This document shows, in pieces, positions 9,401 through 22,790 of a DNA stretch of 64,000 nucleotides. The DNA comes from Welwitschia mirabilis (lineage: Eukaryota > Gnetophyta > Gnetopsida > Welwitschiales), in NCBI GenBank assembly GCA_051453625.1, contig JBOZIK010000001.1:229952701-230016700 (forward strand), given 5' to 3'. The translations under genes and the position numbers were made by a program. A model generated the notes under the pieces. The model saw only the letters and a program-made list of their open reading frames with translations. It made no database searches and was not told where the DNA came from. The first letter of the stretch is position 1, and each line of letters starts with the position of its first letter.

Positions 9401-12400
9401 TAAAGATAATATTTAAAGAAACAGAAAAATAGTTATTACTATATTATGTAAAAGGGACACATCCTCATAAATATTATGACTCCTAATCTTTTTATCATTT
9501 ACTAAATTAAGCAAGTTAAATAAAAAGATGTATATATAGAAACAATGATGATTCGTTCGTCGAATCCTTAATGCTTTAAAAATGTTGTTGTTTATGATAA
9601 TATCAATTTTGCTCGAGATGAAAACATTTGTATAAATTCTGTGGGAAGAAATCTTTACTTATGACCGTAGGTTATGTATTCTAGGGGATTTTATTATTCT
9701 TCTTACTAATCATTGGGTGTTAGGAGAATAAAGACTTTAAGTACTTATTAATAGGATATGAACACTTTAAATAAGAGTAATGAGCGTTAGTGGTCTATGT
9801 AGGCTTTTTAGCCTAATTATGCATGTAGTTTATAGCGAAATGTTAGTTAAATAATCTCATAGAAACATAATTATCCTAAATAAGATTTTTAATATTCAAA
9901 GGAAAAGAAATAATGGAAAATAAATTTCAATGAGGTAAAATATATGGTCATACATTTCTTTTCCTACTTAATCCTAAAATTGTATTCAATTTTCATTCTT
10001 CCTCTTAAAACTATACTTAATTTTTATTCATTAGGATAATTACAATAAAATTTTCAAATGATTTTAATTTTTTCTTTAACTTTCCTAAGTTATTTTTTGT
10101 AGGGATGTAAATACCCTTAAATTTCAAGCAAAGGACCTTTTTTTCTTCATATTTTTAAAATTTTTTTATCCCTTATTTTTATTGATTACTCTTTTAAATA
10201 AATATCATATTGTAGAATAAATATCTTATGGCTTTTAAAAAGTCTCACCATATAATTCTAAAGGTAGGTACCAATTTTGATGTTAACTTTTTCAATAAAT
10301 TACTTAAACAACATACTATTGATATTTCATCGCAATATATTTTCGGGAAAATCTTAGGCTATCTCCTAAGATTGAGGTCTTTCTTCAAATAAATTAATTT
10401 ATCATTATCACATTATGATATTGTAGATTCACATGCAAAATATTTGGATAAAAAATATTTCTAGTTTGACTTCTTTGAAATCTTCACAATAGAGAAGTAA
10501 TTTCCTTATATACTTTGTTCATTGCCACCCTATCTTCATAGCTTGACATTAGGAACTAAATTTTGATGTTAATGCATCAAAAAACTGTTGTCTATATTGT
10601 TTATGAAGTTACAAGATTTGCCTATTATTTTTAAGAAAATTAAGCTCGAGATTGTTGACCTGCTTGGATTAATTATTAATATTTAAAACTTTTCTTGGGA
10701 CTAGAACAAGATATTTCATAGATATAGATTCAAATAACAGAAGGAAAGATTTATCCCTTGAAGTTGTTCCTATCATCCATTAGAAAGAGGTTCTTTACTT
10801 TAACCTTTTGAATTCCTGCAATTATTGCCATAGAGGTGGTAACCATTTTCTCCTCTTCATGGTTTGTTTTTAGTATACATACTTCACATGGAAAATAAAT
10901 CATATAATACTTTAAAAAATAAAAAATAAAAAATAAAAAAATTAAAAAAATTAAAAAAATTAAAATATTCAATCTTGTTCAACTAGTAAAAGAAAAGAAG
11001 TTGATTCTTGTTTATTAACAAAGTCTAGTTTTATAAAATGCACACAGTTCGTTTTAGATGATGCTTGTAGAAGACTTTAAAATGATAAAATCATGTAAAG
11101 AATCCAGGACCCATAAATCTTTAAATAAAATTGTTTTTTTAATGGAAGCACTTATTTTATTATAGAATCCTCTAATTAGTTTTAAGATAAAATTGCAAGA
11201 ATTACATGGACATGGAGTACCATCTAATTGTTGATTTATCTAACAAGGTGATAGGCTTATCTCCAAAATACCCATGATCATATATTCTTGTGTCTAAGGG
11301 CTCATGAATAACCTTCAGAGAATAAGATCTAGGGATCTTATTTAGCAACATTCCCTATCTCTTGATTAAGAAGTTAAAATATCTAAAGAAGAAATAACAT
11401 TTGTTGCAAAGTTGTTTACTAAAAATAGATTCACATTTATAACCAAAAAATTTACTAGTAGAGGTGGTTCTTCTATTATTCTTTACCCACATTTGCACTT
11501 TAAAATAGTTCAAAATGATCATGATTCTTAAAACATATGCAGTTAGATTCTTCTTTTTTCCCCTTATGAAGGTTTATCATTTTCTCCATTTATGCTCTAA
11601 ATGAAGCTTCTCAAATAGCCATCTTGTGGATAGAGATAACCTCCTCTCTTCCGAATCTTCCTTGGGTCTATGATTAAGATCTTAATATGACATACAATTT
11701 TTTTTATAAGATGAAATCTCCTCTTTTCATATGAATTCCTCAAAGAAAAGTTCCTATTCTAATATTAAAGAGTGGTTGTATCTTATTGGCTGCCTTTAGC
11801 AATGTCAATCGTTTCCTCAAGGAGTCTGATAGACATTAAAATGAGGCCTATGGAAGGTTTTAATGGTGGAAATTCCAAGTGAATTTATAATGTTATAGGT
11901 TCTAAGGAAACAAAAATAAGTTAAAGCTCAAATGAACTTAGGAAAGTAAGAAATTATGCATCATAAATCATTACTTGTAGTCACCTAGCAACACAAGTAG
12001 CAATGTAACTATAGCAACATCATTAACCAATGATGATCTCTAGTCATCCTCCTTTTGTAACTGTCATCTAGTGATAAGATCATAACCATACTTTTTTCAA
12101 TATCCTTACCACTTATCATTTCCCAGTGATAACCCCCACGAATCCTTCTATCTGTGTTTTCCCAAAATTGTTGTTACTTGCCATCACCTAATGATGTAAG
12201 TAGTGATGGTAACAATTACATGGTTAACCTGAATAACTTCTTCTCCATCTTTCCTTAGATCCAAAACATATTTAACTAGGGAACTTATTCTTTCAAATTT
12301 AATATTTTTAATTACTTGGAAAACATGGTAGAAGTAGCAACTATTGAGGAAGCCATTAAGAAAGCCTTGGAACCAAGTTACTTACCTCATCTTGTTAGTG

Positions 12401-14879
12401 GAGGTGAGATCCTTATGTCTAAGTCATCAATGTAAGTCATGTACTAGTTCAATATGTTGACTTAATAAACTTCATTATTTGTTTCTTAAATTATGCATCT
12501 TATTACATTTTAAATTAATGCACTTGTTTCCTATGTAAAGATAACTCATTATTTAAGACTAATTGAGTTATAGCTAGCTAGATCCTTTTAGTGGATTATA
12601 TTGAAGAAGGCTAGTTGCATGGTTTTCCCTTTTAGTCGTAATCTAATATTTGTAATAGTAGTTTTAATTTTTTCTCTTCTAAGTGTTTCTCTCCTTTCTA
12701 ACCCTTTGTCTTCATTGATTATTACATTAAGAATTGTTAAATGATGTGGAATGCATGATCTAAGACATACATAATAACTTCATCCCATTTTTGTATTATT
12801 ACCAAGGAAGTCAAGTAGGCCTTCTAGAGAGAAGAAGATCCTCAACCAATGCAATAAGCAAGATTAGATCTTTCATGCTCTAATTTGTATTCTTGGTAAA
12901 ATTAAGTAGTGAATAAAGGAAAGTAATGGTCTATAAATCCTCTTTGGGTTTAATTACTCTAACTTTCCATAGTTTTTGCTTTTCTTTTCTTTAATGAATA
13001 ATAAACCACTTACTATGATCTTAGTGATCGAGGCCTTAAGGACTGTTACACCTTGCATCAAGTGGTGTGAGATTCTTGTCTTTTTAATTTTTAGGTTTTT
13101 ATTTTTGTTCTAACAAAAACTTGTAATAGCCACATTTCATCGTATACCTAAAAAGATAAGGAGTGATCAAAGACTAATTATAAATAACATTAGAGATTAA
13201 CTATCTAATTATAGATAACCTTGTGATCATAGGCCAAATTTGTAAAGAGGAGATTTATACCAAGAGATATTCTCTTTTAATGAATCAGTGGAAGCTCCTT
13301 GTTTGAACTCTTTAACTAAACTTAAACTTGATAGTGGATAATTTAAAGAAATTCCTAATAATGATAAATTACCTTCCCTATCTAATCCACCAATATATAC
13401 CCTTAATAGATCTCCTTTTCCAACTAGACCTCTTAATCCACTTGTTATTTCTTTAAAGATAAAATGATTACTTTAATAAAAACTAATACCTCACTAAAAT
13501 AATTATTACTAAATCCGAAGAGTATGGATAATAGTCTAATTCTTCTTTCAATCAGAGAGGATGTAGAAATTTGTAATCTTTTTATGTATGCTACCATTCA
13601 TAGTCATGATAATGAACATTCCTAGGGTTACTTCACTAAGATAGAAAAAATAGTAAAGACAACTAGAAAAGATGCAATAAATAGGACATTTTGTTAATTT
13701 CTTCTCACTCATTCTTGGAGATAAAGAAAAAATGTTGTTTAACTCTTTAACTCACCATACTATTTACACTTGGGTTGAAATGTGAGTGCCATCTATAAAT
13801 AATACATGCCTAGATAGAAACTTAAGAGTTAAACAAGTGGATATATTCAAGTAAAAATATGAGGAATATTTCTATGCACCTCTTAAAGGACTTAGAGGTT
13901 ATGTTATACAAAACCTAAGAAATGAATTCCTACATACTAAATTGTAGCCTATTTTCTTAAAGAACTTAACCCTCACAATAGGTAAATGATTAATTTTGGG
14001 AGTGGAGAAAACATATTGGATAAAGATCTTGTAATTACATAGGAAAAAATGGATTATATTTGAGAAATAGGTAAAACATAATAAATAACTCAAAGAAAAA
14101 CTGAAACCAAATTTGTGACGGAGTTGATAAAAGAAGCCAAAGATATTGAGTATCCTTAAAATTAAATTCCCTACGTAATAGGTCACATCCTTAATTCCAT
14201 TATCAAATTCAACCATAAAATAAGTTTCTTCAAATTTAAAGAGTTTAAAAAAATTAAAAATAGTAAAAATACCAGTACTTCTAAACTGCATGTAGTTTTA
14301 TGCTTTTTATAATCATCAAACTAAATAATGTAAAGCTTTGGTAACTTGTGAAGAACTTATGTTTGAATAAGCCTATATTTTTAATTCACAACATGACGGA
14401 CAAACTACAAGATATTTTAGAAGAGCATTTAATTTTCGATTGCAATATTTTGATAACAATGCCCTTATATTTCCTTACAATAATTCAAATCCTTATTATC
14501 CAAGGAGTAATACCAACAAAAACTAAGATTAAGGTGTATTAAAATCAACATTAGAAGGTCTTGTTTAAAAAAGAAAAAAGAAAAAAAAGAAGAAGGACCT
14601 GTTTAAAAAAAAAATTGAGAAAATATTAGGAATCTTACAATAATTAATTTTGTATAATCAATGGACATAAGCAACAATTCCCTAATAAGTATATGCTAAT
14701 AAAGATAATGTAAAAAATTATAAGGTAGTGATAAAAAAAAAAGATTACAAAGTAGTTAGAAAATGGAGGATAACCATAACTTTTGAAAATATTATTAATT
14801 CAAATGAGAAAAAGAGTGAATATGAAATTGAATAAGTGGCTCCTATGATAAATCTAGATCAACCTACTGCCTCAATATT
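9401..14879. other. AT-rich region without a recognised gene
   Basis: No convincing domain is seen on either strand. It holds low-complexity runs at 10917-10968 (A-rich with TAAAAA units) and 14560-14625 (A/G-rich, with a repeated AGG(T/A)C(T/C)TGTTTAAAAAA at both ends). The part at 13260-13480 and the open stretch at 13899-14291 (minus) resemble nothing I recognise. Because Gypsy-1 RT begins at about 14880 on the plus strand, the right part should be decayed gag/protease and 5' LTR of Gypsy-1; an end such as CATCAAGTGGTGTGAGATTC near 13056 could be a worn LTR/primer-site junction, but this is only a suggestion. Confidence 0.4.
10917..10968. repeat. A-rich simple repeat
   Basis: Repeats of AAAAAAT followed by repeats of AAAAAAATT. 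Low complexity only. Confidence 0.85.
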
Positions 14880-15759
14880 CTACAATAGTAGTAAAAGAGA
14901 AGTTAATGAATAATCAACCCTTAGATGAAGTATTTAAAACCAACTTTGGTATATGATGAATACCTAAGAGAAATAATGAAGGGAATTCATATTAATGTAT
15001 TTCTTGATAAAATCCTTTAGGATAGAAAACTCAACAAACATACAAAAATGATCCTTGTACATTATGTATATCAGATAACATTTTTAATTGGTTATAGGAA
15101 CATGTATATTAATGTTTCTTAGATGGCTATAGTAGATGTTACCACATTTTCATTATAGATAAGGAATAATCTAAGAGTACCTTTACCTTGTACTTTGAAA
15201 CTTATGCTTATAGACAAATGTCCTTTGGCTTGTGTAGTACTTCTAATACCTTTGAAAGAACTATGTTAGACATATTTACCAATATGTTAGAAGAATATAT
15301 TAAGTATTTTATAGATGATTTTTATTCTAGGGTAGATCCTTTTAATGAAACCTTGGAAAGAATAAGATGAGTTTTCTATAGATATATAAATGAGCTTAAA
15401 ATTGAGTTGAAAAGAAAAATGTATTTTTAGCTCAAAATAGAATTTTACTTAGGCATATTGTGTTAAAATGAGGTTTTGCTATTAACCCTTTAAAAGTCGA
15501 AGTCATTAAGGATATGAAAAACCTAACTAATTTAAATCAAAATAGATCCTTCTTAGGTCATATTGGATGTTATAGAAGGTTTATGAAAGATTTCCAAAAA
15601 TTTGTAAAGATTTTTATCAACTACTAGAGAAAGATCTCAAATTTTAATGAACTAGTTCATGTTAAGAAACTTTTCAAATATTAAAAGAGAAAATATCAAC
15701 TACATCCATTTTGATGAGGTTAAGTTGGTCTAGATATCTTAAACTTATTTGTGATACTA
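14880..15759 (+). pseudogene. Gypsy-1 reverse transcriptase, left arm
   Basis: This is the RT of an Athila/Tat-like Ty3/Gypsy element (plus strand). It shows FLDGYSRCY, then STFTLYFETYAYRQMSFGLCSTSNTFERTM (15170-15270), EEYIKYFIDDFYS with an intact FIDD active site, then after stops FYLGHIVLK, SFLGHIGCYRRFMKDFQKF and finally WSRYLKLICDT, the opening of RNase H. The open stretch at 15188-15370 covers the core. It stops at 15759 because a TRIM-like element is inserted there; 24 bp of further host sequence (frame NDHDICG) follow at 17627-17650, and the rest of the element resumes near 38699. Confidence 0.85.
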
Positions 15760-16123
15760 TGTAGGGTTGTAATGATCCTCTATTATAGTGAGAAGTTATG
15801 AAAGAATACATAGGAAGTTATAGATTTAAGCTATGAATTCAGTCCAAGCTCTCCATTAAATCGCAGTATAATATACAAACTAATAAATCCCATAAAAATA
15901 AGATCTAGAAGGTGCTAAAGGGAGAATAGGGGATATGAGATAGAAATATAAGAAAAGTCATAAATGAAGTAATTATACAACCACTTATTAATAGGATGTA
16001 TGTGAATATAAGTAGAATGAATAAGAAAGTGGGTAAATTGTAAATCGTTAGTAGGATTTAAAGTATTTAGGAAACATTAAACAAGATATGAAATTTAGAG
16101 GTTACATATAAAAATAACAAACA
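15760..16123 (-). repeat. LTR of TRIM-like element, left copy
   Basis: Begins TGTAGGGTTG and ends AACAAACA on the plus strand. Shares with the right copy long blocks such as CCACTTATTAATAGGATGTATG and GTATTTAGGAAACATT, with scattered substitutions and small indels. Confidence 0.8.
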
Positions 16124-16189
16124 TACCTTCTTTTAATGTTATGTTTAAAAATTAGATTGACATCACAATAGTATAAATTCTATGATGGA

Positions 16190-16360
16190 ACCCTAAAGCA
16201 CTAATACGCTAGAGTTGATAATGAAAGCACTAAAACTAATGGAAGCACTAAACCTCTAAGGCTGACAATGGAAGTACTAAAATCATCGAAAGCACTGAAC
16301 CACCAACAAACCAAGAATGAAAGCATCGAAATCACTGGAGGCAGTGAATCACACAAATAT
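16190..16360. repeat. Degenerate GAAAGCACTAAA-type repeats
   Basis: Inside the TRIM-like element, units such as AATGAAAGCACTAAA and AATGGAAGCACTAAA recur about every 30 bases, at least five times with drift. Rest of the interior (to 17285) shows no coding. Confidence 0.6.
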
Positions 16361-17271
16361 TAAGCTTCTTAAAACATTAAGACATGCAATTTCTAGAGGA
16401 AAATAATGGTAAGAGAATTGTCCTAGACCATTTCTAATACCATCAATTTTCATATTTAATTTCTTACAAAAGAAATGGTGCATTACAAATGAATTTGAAT
16501 GGGATCAGTTTCCACCATAGCTTGCATTAATCACCCATTAGTGGGAGTTTGCAAGGTAATGAAAAATCTCTTAAAATTTGTATTCTAAAAAGAAAAATTA
16601 TCAAATAAGAATCACACCTTATTTTACAAGGATGTTTCTCATCACCTCCAGATGGATCATTCATTTATTGTAGCTCTTCCTCATAAGTTAATTTTTATGA
16701 TCACAGAGTAGATTTTATTTCCAACTTTATGCAAAACAAAAAAGTGTAGTAAGTGCCAACTCATGACGTTCATGCTTTAAATTTTAGTACTACACCCATA
16801 GATATGCTCTAGCAAGACATTATAGCTCCCTACCTTATTGCTTCTTACTAGTCTAACAATGACAGTGGATCACTGCTTATAGCATTGAAGAGTAACTATA
16901 AAGATGATTCTAAATTTCTGTTCAGCTGTTCTTCCAAAGTAAGAAATAATTCAAGTTTCTTACAAAATAATAAAGAATTCTTATCTACTTTGTCTAAGAA
17001 TCCCCTCTTGAGGAATTCCTAGCTTCACGAGGACATGCTAGGTAGCATGAGTGAAAAGCTTTAGCCCAAGGTCTAAATCATCTTCATGCCATAATACACA
17101 AGGATAATGTTGAGTTGAAACAAGATTTTAAGAGCATCCAAATGTGCATAAGATTAATCTTAGAGAGGAGTGAAGAGTAAATTAAACAATTAATAATAGA
17201 TCTACTCTGTAATTTATTTCTATTTCATAAGATCAAATGATCTAAAGTAAAATAGAGCCCCTTCATTCAAT

Positions 17272-17285
17272 GCTATGACACCCAA
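17272..17285 (-). other. Possible primer-binding site of TRIM-like element
   Basis: TGGGTGTCATAGCA on the minus strand lies directly next to the right LTR and resembles the initiator-Met site TGGTATCAGAGC with one inserted base and substitutions. Confidence 0.45.
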
Positions 17286-17626
17286 TGTAGGACTACAAAG
17301 ATCCTTTCTTATGGCAAGAAGCTATGGAAAGCATTAGAAAAAGACATAATTTTAACTAATGATTTAGCTCAAGTTCTTCATTAAAACATATTACAATATA
17401 TAGACTAATAAATCCTATAAAAAGTAGGATCTAGAAAGTATTGAAGGGAGAATAGAGGATATGAGGGAGAAATATAGCAAAACTGATAAATGACATGATT
17501 ATATGACCACTTATTAATAGGATGTATGACAAGTAGGAAAGGGGGAAATCATCACTTATTAAAATATTTAGGAAACATTGAATAAAATATGGAATTTAGA
17601 GTTTGCATATGAAAATAACCATAACA
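17286..17626 (-). repeat. LTR of TRIM-like element, right copy
   Basis: Begins TGTAGGACTA and ends CATAACA on the plus strand. On the minus strand this is the 5' LTR. Confidence 0.8.
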
Positions 17627-17650
17627 CTAATGATCATGACATATGTGGAG

Positions 17651-18169
17651 TGTCAAAATCTCCAAACCTGCTTCGACTTAATGCCATTAAAACTATGTTA
17701 TTTTTATAAAGTTGAATTATTGTTAAATGAATAGTTTTATGTTAATTAAAACGTAGTAACTATTCATTAGACATAACCCTTATGAAAGAGTCATTTTAAT
17801 TGCTCATGACATTTCATCAATGTTAAATGGAATGCTAAGAAAATCATAGGGCATGCATGGGATTTGCACAAGTATGTTGTATCCTTATCAAGTTGACTTA
17901 ACCATATAAGAGTTCCATAGACTAGAATGTAGGATGACTTGACTGGGCCATCATACCAAGACCTTATATTTGGTAGAAGAGGAAGTCATGAGGAGTTATT
18001 TTGGTATTATGTTAATAAATATAAGTCTTATTTACTTTTATCTGCTCATCATGCTTTTTGTTATTAATAAGAGAAATTATTTTCTTTTATGATGAACCCT
18101 TAAGATGTTTTCGTTGTATAATTTACTTTAGTTTATCCTTATTTTTATAAAATATAAATGGGAAGATCA
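17651..18169 (+). repeat. 5' LTR of Gypsy-2
   Basis: Starts TGTCAAAATC and ends AAGATCA. Matches 38198-38698 over its whole length with blocks such as AGTTTTATGTTAATTAAAA and GCATGGGATTTGCACA, but with many substitutions, so the insertion is old. Confidence 0.8.
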
Positions 18170-18173
18170 CAAT

Positions 18174-18186
18174 TGATATCAGAGTG
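18174..18186 (+). other. Primer-binding site of Gypsy-2
   Basis: TGATATCAGAGTG, one change from TGGTATCAGAG, directly after the 5' LTR; matches an initiator-Met tRNA site and fixes the plus orientation. Confidence 0.75.
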
Positions 18187-19082
18187 AATGATCCATAACA
18201 CATGAGGGAATGTTTTTGCTAGAATATTGAGACTGCTACATTCTGTTAATCAAAAAATAGGGAAGAAGATGATAACAATACAATGAAAGTTCTACTTTGG
18301 AAAACAAGAAAACAACAAAAAGGAAGTTCATTGTGAAAAATAAAGTGTAGAAAAAATAAAGGCCATAATCAATGATATGCATACATCACTTTGAGTTAGA
18401 GACTTCATAGCCTTGTAGTACATGTGATTAGGAGCCCTTTGGAGAAGGATCAAGTAAGTTACAGAGAATCTTTCCCTTAGCATTAGTGGGAAATAAGAAA
18501 TTCCTAGTTACCATCTTATGACATTGTTGATTCAACAAGTTCATAATATAGTGAAGTGAGATTTTAATGTGCTTTTTTGTAATCTTTTATTAGTGATAGA
18601 AGGTGTAGAGGTCTTCTTTTACCACAATCAATCTTTCTAGTGATCAGTTTAGAATAAGACTTAGGTGAATAATGTATGCATTCTTTTCAGAAAGAGTTAT
18701 TAATATAGACTAGATTTGTGCTTGTTTGTTTTATAAGTTCTAATTTTATAGGCAAAGGAAGTAAAGCTTTGCCTAAAAAGGAACCAAAAAGAATGATAAG
18801 AATCATGGTTAATTTTTTTTTTGGTAAAAAATATGAATAAAATGAAACATAAATACCTTAAGCATGTAGACCAAATTTTGGATGCTTTCAATTGTTGCAT
18901 TATGATGGGTTATTGAATGAACTATTTATAATTCATTGATGACAAAATTAAAATTTCTATAAAGGGAATTTCATGAAGGATCCATAAAATAATATTAATA
19001 CAAACTTATAAATATTATCACTTAGAAATCCTCATTGAAATTATAACTTTACTGATTGTAGAAAATGAAGGCATCTTCATGG

Positions 19083-19860
19083 ATCTCTTACTTTTCTATT
19101 TCACAATCATACTCTTTAACGATTTTGCCTATTGTATTTGAGTAATTAAAGGCTCGAGTTTTAGAGCCAAGTTAAAAATCATAATTAAAAAAATCTTGTC
19201 AATTTCAAAGAATGATAAGGATAATGGAATGATAGATGCTATAAGAGAATGAGAAGTTGTAAAATGAATAACCGATCAAACCACAACTGAAGTCATAAAT
19301 ACCCTTACTCTTATAGAAGAAGTTCCATAGAAATCCAACTACCTATACAAATGGATTAACATTTATTACTCTATTAGAGTGATTCTCTTCTAAATTAGAA
19401 AGAGTTCGAACATCTAATCAAATAACAAAGGTAAATGTAAGGGCTTAATTATTCTATCCTAGAATAAATAAATCTCTTACTTTTCTATTTTGTGGTCAAA
19501 TACTTTAATCATTTTTTCCATTTTATTTGAGTAATTAAAGCTTAGATTTATAGGACCAAGCCAAACATCATAGTAGGAAGAGTCTTGTCAACTTTAAAGA
19601 ATAACATGGACAATGGGATGATAGATGCTCTAGGAGAATGACGAACTATAAGAAGAATAGCTAGTCAGTCTGCAACCATCAATTCTATAGTGGGAGTCAC
19701 ATAGAAATCAACTACCTACACAAATAGATCAACATTAATCACCTCATTAGAGTGATTCTTTTCTAGCTTAGAAAGAGTTGAAATATCTAATCAAACATCA
19801 AAGGCAAACATAAAGGATTACCTCTTTCTACCCTATAATAAATAACTTTGCATTCATCCA
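19083..19860. repeat. Tandem duplication of a 389-bp unit
   Basis: ATCTCTTACTTTTCTATTT begins at 19083 and again at 19472; the two units stay in register to about 19860 through blocks such as TTTGAGTAATTAAAG, AATGATAGATGCT and TTAGAGTGATTCT. The copies are clearly diverged. The minus strand shows no long open frame. Confidence 0.8.
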
Positions 19861-21529
19861 TGCTTAATATATCTTTCTCTTAAGTAGGAGTAGAAGAAGA
19901 AGGCTTTGGGTGATCATATAAGAATGAGATAAAGATTAATGTTACAATGGAAAAGATGAAAAAAGAAAAAAAACATTTAGTGAGAGACTTGATAAGAAAT
20001 GCAAAAACATTTAGTAAGAGACTTAAAACAATCTCATGCTTGTTTTTTGGAAGTAAGAGTAAATATTTTTGATCTTCACAGTTGATAGGTTAAATGGGAG
20101 GATATGTAATAATATGAAGTAGTAAAATTTTTTGCCCTCTCTAGGAGCAAAGTGAAGTTCAAGATGATAATTCATTTTGAGAATCCATTTGTAGAACCAA
20201 ACTTAGTAAGAAATAAAATTGATGAAAAATAAGTAAAAAGAGTTTGATTTTTTAATCTTGGATGATAAAACTCCACTTGTTGAAGAGATTTATAGGATCA
20301 TTTTCCTCACTAGAAGTACAAATGTTATCATGGGAATCAGCCCTAGGAAAGGAGATGAGGGATATGATAATACCTAAGGAAAGACCAATTTGCTTAATGT
20401 TCACAAAATATTTTCCTCCTTCAAAGGTGCAGTAAAGATATATAAAAATAGTTCCACAAGTAAGGGAACTAAAGTCAGAGTTATGTTAGGCCTTAGTTAG
20501 TTGCATACAACTTCTAAGAAAATGATTTGACTCTAGTCAAAGGTGAACTTTGTATATTAGATCATAGATAAAAGTTAGATTACATACTCAGGAAGCTATG
20601 AAAAGTAAGTATGTAGAAAATGATAACCACCTATTAGAAGACCTAAAGCTACATAGTAGGAAACAAATATGACTTTTAAAGGAATACCATGGCATTCCTA
20701 GTGATTCATATATCTCTTCATAAAAATATAAAATATGGTTTTCAAAAGATTTAAAGATTATAGTTCATAGGTGAAGAAACTTATTAGAATGAAAACACAT
20801 CTAAGATTCTAAAGATGTCCTTTGTTACCTTGGAAGTTATATCCAGAGAACCAAAATTAAGATGATTAAAGAATTATTTTTGGGAATCATAAGATACATA
20901 TATTAAATTAAGAATTAAAAATACTTTTGAGAAGTAAAAATTAAAATGAGAAAAAAAAATAGAAGATAAAAAAAATTTGGAACTTAGAATCTACCAAAAT
21001 TTTGATTGGGTTAATAAGTCATAAACATCTTCATCTAAAAACCTTAGATTGTAATAAAACCATCTAATTTTACTAAAAAATTTACAATATATATATTACA
21101 TAATAAAAGAAAAATCTTTAAAGTTAAGTGAAATGGATGGAATCCATAGAAAAAGCTTATAAAAATTCAAGAATAATCAAATAGATACACATGCTAAAAA
21201 CATGCCAATAAGAATGGATAAGAAGACAAAAGAATAAAAAGGAAATGTAAAAAAGGAGAAGGAATTACCTATTGAAATAAAGTGGAAATGGTTTAAAAAA
21301 ATGGAAAAATGGACCCCTATATCTATTATTTATAAGGGAAAAAAAGAAATATTTAAGTACAAGTTGATGTGATTTAGTGTTATAATGAACTAATGTTGAC
21401 ATGACAGTAAGGTTGACATCAGTGTGACAGTGATGGGATAATGGAAGTATAGGAAGGTTGACAAGAAATGTGAGAAATGATGTAACTATTTTAGAGTCCA
21501 TAATATTCCCAAACTAATATAGATTTACA

Positions 21530-22790
21530 AGCGATGCCAAAGTACTTGCACTATTAATTTCCAGAATAACATAATTATCTAGATTCATAATGGAGATGTG
21601 ACACTACTTACATCATTAATTTTCAAGATGAAATCACTAGCCATATTCATAAGGAGGTATCACACTCCTTGCATCATTAGTGTATGAGATGATATCATTA
21701 TCAAGGCTTATAAAGAAGTTTAACACTACTTGCATAATTAGTTTTTGAGATGAAATTATCAGCCAAATTCATAATTTTCAAGATGATATCATTAGCTGAA
21801 ATCATAAAACGACACCACACGACTAACACCATTAGTTGAAATGATAACATCATTGACTAAGAACATAAGGAAATGCCACACTACTAACATCATTAGCCAA
21901 AATAATGACATCATTAATCAGGAACACAATAGAATACTGCACTACTGACATCATTAGTTCATAAGATGATATAATCAACTTAGAGTTTATAGGGCATCAC
22001 GCTAATAACGTCATCAGTTTTAAAGATGATATCATTACTCTAAAAAATAATAGGATGATCAACTACTAACATCATTAATCCTAAAGATGAAGTTATCACT
22101 CCAAGAAATAATATGGTGTCACACTACTGACATCATTAGTCTAAAATATTACATCATTAGTCCAAAACATAATAGGGTACTACACTATTGACATTATTAA
22201 TTTGAAAGATAACTTCATGAGGCTAGAAGATTATAGAATGCTACACTGTTAATATCATTAGTTCTAAAGATGACATCATCATTTTAAAACATAATAGGAT
22301 GCTACACTATTGACATCATCAATTTATAAGATGATATCATTAGCTTATAAGATTATAGAAAGGCACACTACTAACATTACATAATCACTTTAGAAAATAA
22401 TAGGTCACCACATTACTGGTATAATTAGCTTAGAAGATGAAGTTATCATTCTAGAAGTCTATATGATACCACACTACTAACATCATTAGTCATAGAAATG
22501 ACAACATCACTCTAGAGCATAATAAAATATCACACTATTAACATCATCAGTTTAAAAGATGACATCATTAATGCAGAAGACTATAGGATGCCACACTGTT
22601 AACATCATCAATCAAAATGCTAAAATAATTAGATTTAGAAGTCTAATTAAATCCACAATATTAATATCATCATATCACATAATGACATAATCAATCTAAG
22701 CGACTATGGGTGGCATACTACTAACATCATCAATCCATATGCTCACATCATCAGTTCTAGAAGTTTATAGGATGTCATACTAAGTATTTT
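21530..22790. repeat. Minisatellite, units of about 61 bp, about 20 copies
   Basis: The core CACACTACTAACATCATTAG recurs with drift about every 60-63 bases (for example near 21601, 21663, 21724, 21878, 21938, 22119, 22241, 22470, 22591, 22710). Each unit also carries GATGA(C/T)ATCATTA about 30 bases later and often ATAGGATG. Some units are shortened or lengthened. No coding is seen. Confidence 0.85.

Larger units (their letters stand above)
15760..17626 (-). mobile_element. TRIM-like small LTR retrotransposon
   Basis: Two direct repeats of about 350 bp (15760-16123 and 17286-17626) flank about 1.16 kb of non-coding DNA. The outer ends are TG...CA. The orientation is judged minus: next to the right LTR the minus strand reads TGGGTGTCATAGCA, close to an initiator-Met primer-binding site, and next to the left LTR it reads AAAAGAAGG just before TGTTTG, a plausible polypurine tract. 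The element lies in the RNase H opening of Gypsy-1; host codons continue directly on the right. The target duplication is worn (TACTA against CACTA or CTAAT depending on the end chosen). Confidence 0.75.

Noticed and set aside
11930-12250. Pairing with 41400-41800 as LTRs of Gypsy-1
   Set aside because: Both share short pieces such as CAAGTAG(T/C)AAT and TATAGCAA, but I could not extend them into one alignment.
12320-12440. Plus-strand stretch MVEVATIEEAIKKALEPSY as a host gene exon
   Set aside because: Too short, no family recognised, and no supporting exons nearby.
21530-22790. CRISPR-like array
   Set aside because: Units are contiguous and all parts drift together, there are no constant repeats with unique spacers, and the context is a plant retrotransposon.
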